This document shows positions 62,333-64,000 of a DNA stretch of 64,000 nt, in pieces. The notes under the pieces are model-generated. The model was not told the origin of the DNA. It was given only the letters and a program-made list of their open reading frames with translations, and searched no databases. The DNA is taken from contig NC_014923.1 of assembly GCF_000185905.1 (NCBI RefSeq), positions 5,541,501 to 5,605,500 on the forward strand, in the 5' to 3' direction. Position 1 is the stretch's first letter. Every line of letters begins with the position of its first letter. The stretch comes from Mesorhizobium ciceri biovar biserrulae WSM1271 (GTDB lineage: Bacteria > Pseudomonadota > Alphaproteobacteria > Rhizobiales > Rhizobiaceae). Both the position numbers and the translations under genes were made by a program.

Positions 62333-62529
62333 AGCGCATCCTTTGATTCGGGAGACAAGGATGCTCCATAAGGCCCGGGATCAAACATCTAGGATGATCA
62401 GATCCAGCACCAAAGAAACGGAGGGGCTGTCGGCAGGGAACATGCAGACCATGAGCGACTGGTTGTCGGCTTGTCTCCGACTGCTCTGCGTCAGAATCGC
62501 CTCAAAAGCGAAGTCGCTTGGCTAATCCG

Positions 62530-63867
62530 TCATTTCTGGCGAAAGGCGGAGTGGAACGACACAACCAGCGGGCCCAGAATGTAGTCGAGCGCGGTGCGTT
62601 CCTCGGTGACGATCATGACTGACGCTGGCATGCCCGGATAAAGCGCAATCTGTGGGGCTGCTGCCAATTCCACCGGATCGACCGCTACGTCGGCAAGATA
62701 GTAGGGAAACCCAGTCTTGCTGTCGGTAATGCGATCCGCCGAAATGCGGGAGACGCGGCCATGAATTATGGGTATTGAGCGCTGCTTGTAGGATGTGAAA
62801 CGAACTTCGGCAGCCATATCGGGTCGCAGGTTCGATATGTCCTCGACGCGAATCTGGGCCTGGACGATCAGCGAATTTTCGGTCGGCACGATATCGAGGA
62901 TGGTCTGGCCCGGCGAAACGATCGCGCCTATCGAGAAGACGCTGAGATCTATCACCTGGCCGTCATACGGCGCGCGCACCTCGGCTCGGTCCATGGCAGC
63001 CTGGGCGGCAAACATCTTGGGCACGAGGTCGGAAAGGCTCGATTGCGTATCGATCAGCATGGCCGACAGCTTGGCTCGGCGCTCATTTGTCAATTGTGCG
63101 ATCTGGCTTTCGAGTTCGGCTTTGCTCTGTTGGCTGCCGCCGATCGCGCCGAGGTTCTCATCGATCAGGCCCTGCAGATCCGAGGCGGATCTTTCCAGCT
63201 CCAGGATGCGTGGGCGGGTCGTCAATCCGGCCTTGAGCAGCTTCGACAGGCTGGCCTTCTCGTTGATCGTCGATTGCAACTGGGCATGGTAAGATTCGAC
63301 CCGAGACTGCTTGCCCTGGATCTGCTCCTCGAGTTCGGCAATGCGCCGCTCGAGGATCTGCCTGGCGCCGGCCATCGAGGCGCGTTGGCTTTCCAGATCG
63401 GCGATCTGGTTTGCCATTGCATCCCTAAGGTAGTCTTCGTGCTCTTTGAGAATGTCCTTGGGAAAGGCAACAACCTCGCTGCCGTCCAGTTCGGCTCGGA
63501 TCCTGGCATCGGTTGCGCGCAACAGCGCATATTGCTGGGCATAAAGATTGAACTCGGACCGAATCCTGGTGTCGTCCAGCTTCAGCATTATGTCGCCCTT
63601 CCTGACGACGTCGCCATCCTTGACGCGGATCTCCTTCACCGTACCGCCGTCGAAGTGCTGTACGCTTTTGCGATTGCCATCCACCTTGACGATGGCGTCG
63701 GCAAGCACGGCGCCGTTCAGCGGGGCAAAGGCCGCCCAGCCGCCAAAGATGCCAAAGAAAGCAACGATGATCAGCAGACCTATATAGGCCGGCACCCGGA
63801 TCGAATCCGGGGCCAGAATACCGGCGTCGCCAGGCAGGCTCCGGTAGGTAAGGGCGCCGTCGCTCAT
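62530..63867 (-). CDS. HlyD-family type I secretion periplasmic adaptor
   Basis: 445 residues. A cytoplasmic N-terminus of about 25 residues and one membrane helix (about 27-47) come first, then the barrel start VDGNRKSVQHFDGGTVKEIRVKDGDVV, a long coiled-coil hairpin (about 115-290) and the closing barrel with RAPYDGQVIDLSVFSIGAIV. It links the ABC exporter to an outer-membrane channel. GGAGAGAG precedes the ATG at 63867, 19 nt after the exporter gene's stop. PrsE-like adaptors of rhizobia secrete glycanases and adhesins; the cargo here is not in the window. Confidence 0.93.
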   Translation of the reverse strand: MSDGALTYRSLPGDAGILAPDSIRVPAYIGLLIIVAFFGIFGGWAAFAPLNGAVLADAIVKVDGNRKSVQHFDGGTVKEIRVKDGDVVRKGDIMLKLDDTRIRSEFNLYAQQYALLRATDARIRAELDGSEVVAFPKDILKEHEDYLRDAMANQIADLESQRASMAGARQILERRIAELEEQIQGKQSRVESYHAQLQSTINEKASLSKLLKAGLTTRPRILELERSASDLQGLIDENLGAIGGSQQSKAELESQIAQLTNERRAKLSAMLIDTQSSLSDLVPKMFAAQAAMDRAEVRAPYDGQVIDLSVFSIGAIVSPGQTILDIVPTENSLIVQAQIRVEDISNLRPDMAAEVRFTSYKQRSIPIIHGRVSRISADRITDSKTGFPYYLADVAVDPVELAAAPQIALYPGMPASVMIVTEERTALDYILGPLVVSFHSAFRQK

Positions 63868-63886
63868 CGCTCTCTCCAAACACGGC

Positions 63887-64000
63887 TCATTGCGTTGCCA
63901 CCGCCATTGGAGCCGCGCGCTGGTTGAGGAGCGCCACGATCTCGTTTCTCATGCCAAAGGCCTCGACGGCGCCATCGCGCAACAGGAGGATCTTGTCGAC
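63887..64000 (-). CDS. Type I secretion ABC ATPase/permease, 3' end only
   Basis: 37 codons before the TGA at 63889-63887 are inside the window. DKILLLRDGAVEAFG followed by a short helical tail (NEIVALLNQ) is the typical end of the ATPase domain of type I secretion exporters (PrsD/HlyB type). The rest of the gene lies beyond the window. Its position directly before the HlyD-family gene supports the call. Confidence 0.8.
   Translation of the reverse strand, partial: VDKILLLRDGAVEAFGMRNEIVALLNQRAAPMAVATQ

Noticed and set aside
1..64000. CRISPR arrays, tRNA or rRNA genes, phage genes, replication origin
   Set aside because: No regularly spaced direct repeats, cloverleaf-like sequences, rRNA segments or phage structural proteins were seen on either strand.

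Overview
This 64 kb window is GC-rich chromosomal DNA whose gene content (many ribose-type and branched-chain-type ABC importers, LysR/GntR/TetR/AraC-controlled catabolic islands, an exopolysaccharide locus, a type I secretion pair) fits an alphaproteobacterium of the Rhizobiales, most plausibly Mesorhizobium or a near relative. That assignment is an inference from style and content; no rRNA or tRNA gene is visible, and both window edges cut genes.

Layout. (1) 1-6.8 kb, + strand: a surface-polysaccharide operon with a sugar nucleotidyltransferase (cut by the edge), a DegT-type aminotransferase, an undecaprenyl-phosphate sugar-1-phosphate transferase, a LegB-like 4,6-dehydratase, a secreted beta-propeller protein, a Wza-type export protein with a long coiled coil, and a PrmC-like methyltransferase. 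(2) 6.9-14.5 kb, - strand, convergent to it: a compact biosynthetic operon with a stand-alone adenylation-carrier-thioesterase protein, a NadE-like amidotransferase, an AsnB-like amidotransferase, an acyl-CoA ligase and an acyl carrier protein. (3) 14.6-15.7 kb: two small proteins and a 0.5 kb non-coding stretch. (4) 15.7-24.4 kb: a GntR regulator with a ribose-type ABC importer and a DJ-1/PfpI protein on the - strand, divergent from an iron alcohol dehydrogenase, an aldehyde dehydrogenase and an alpha/beta hydrolase. (5) 24.8-32.6 kb, + strand: a second ribose-type importer with one permease fused to a strictosidine-synthase/SMP-30-like propeller, a second such propeller, and a LysR regulator. 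(6) 32.7-39.4 kb: oxidoreductases (aldehyde dehydrogenase, SDR, isopropylmalate-dehydrogenase-like enzyme, FMN hydroxy-acid oxidase), a 32-codon remnant, and a TetR/F420-type oxidoreductase pair with a doubled operator.

(7) 39.6-61.8 kb is the most striking part: two long operons that converge on a back-to-back terminator pair at 49.86-49.95 kb. The + operon encodes PxpA, a free biotin carrier, a biotin carboxylase, PxpB and PxpC (together the parts of a urea-carboxylase-like enzyme split over separate chains plus the LamB/YcsF partner), followed by a complete Liv-type importer. The - operon encodes a molybdenum hydroxylase (three subunits), a second PxpA, a class III aminotransferase and a cupin-SnoaL protein, and is preceded by HyuA/HyuB and an AraC regulator. 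A LysR gene lies divergent to the first operon. A near-identical promoter region (18-nt ATC-N9-GAT box, 15-nt spacer, identical 12-nt block, then a similar leader up to the ribosome-binding site) stands in front of both pxpA and the molybdenum hydroxylase operon, which argues that one LysR protein controls both. I infer a pathway that imports a nitrogen heterocycle, hydroxylates it to a lactam or cyclic imide, opens the ring with ATP-dependent enzymes, and transaminates the product.

(8) 62.0-64 kb: a truncated IS481-type transposase, then an HlyD-family adaptor and the 3' end of its type I secretion ABC protein.
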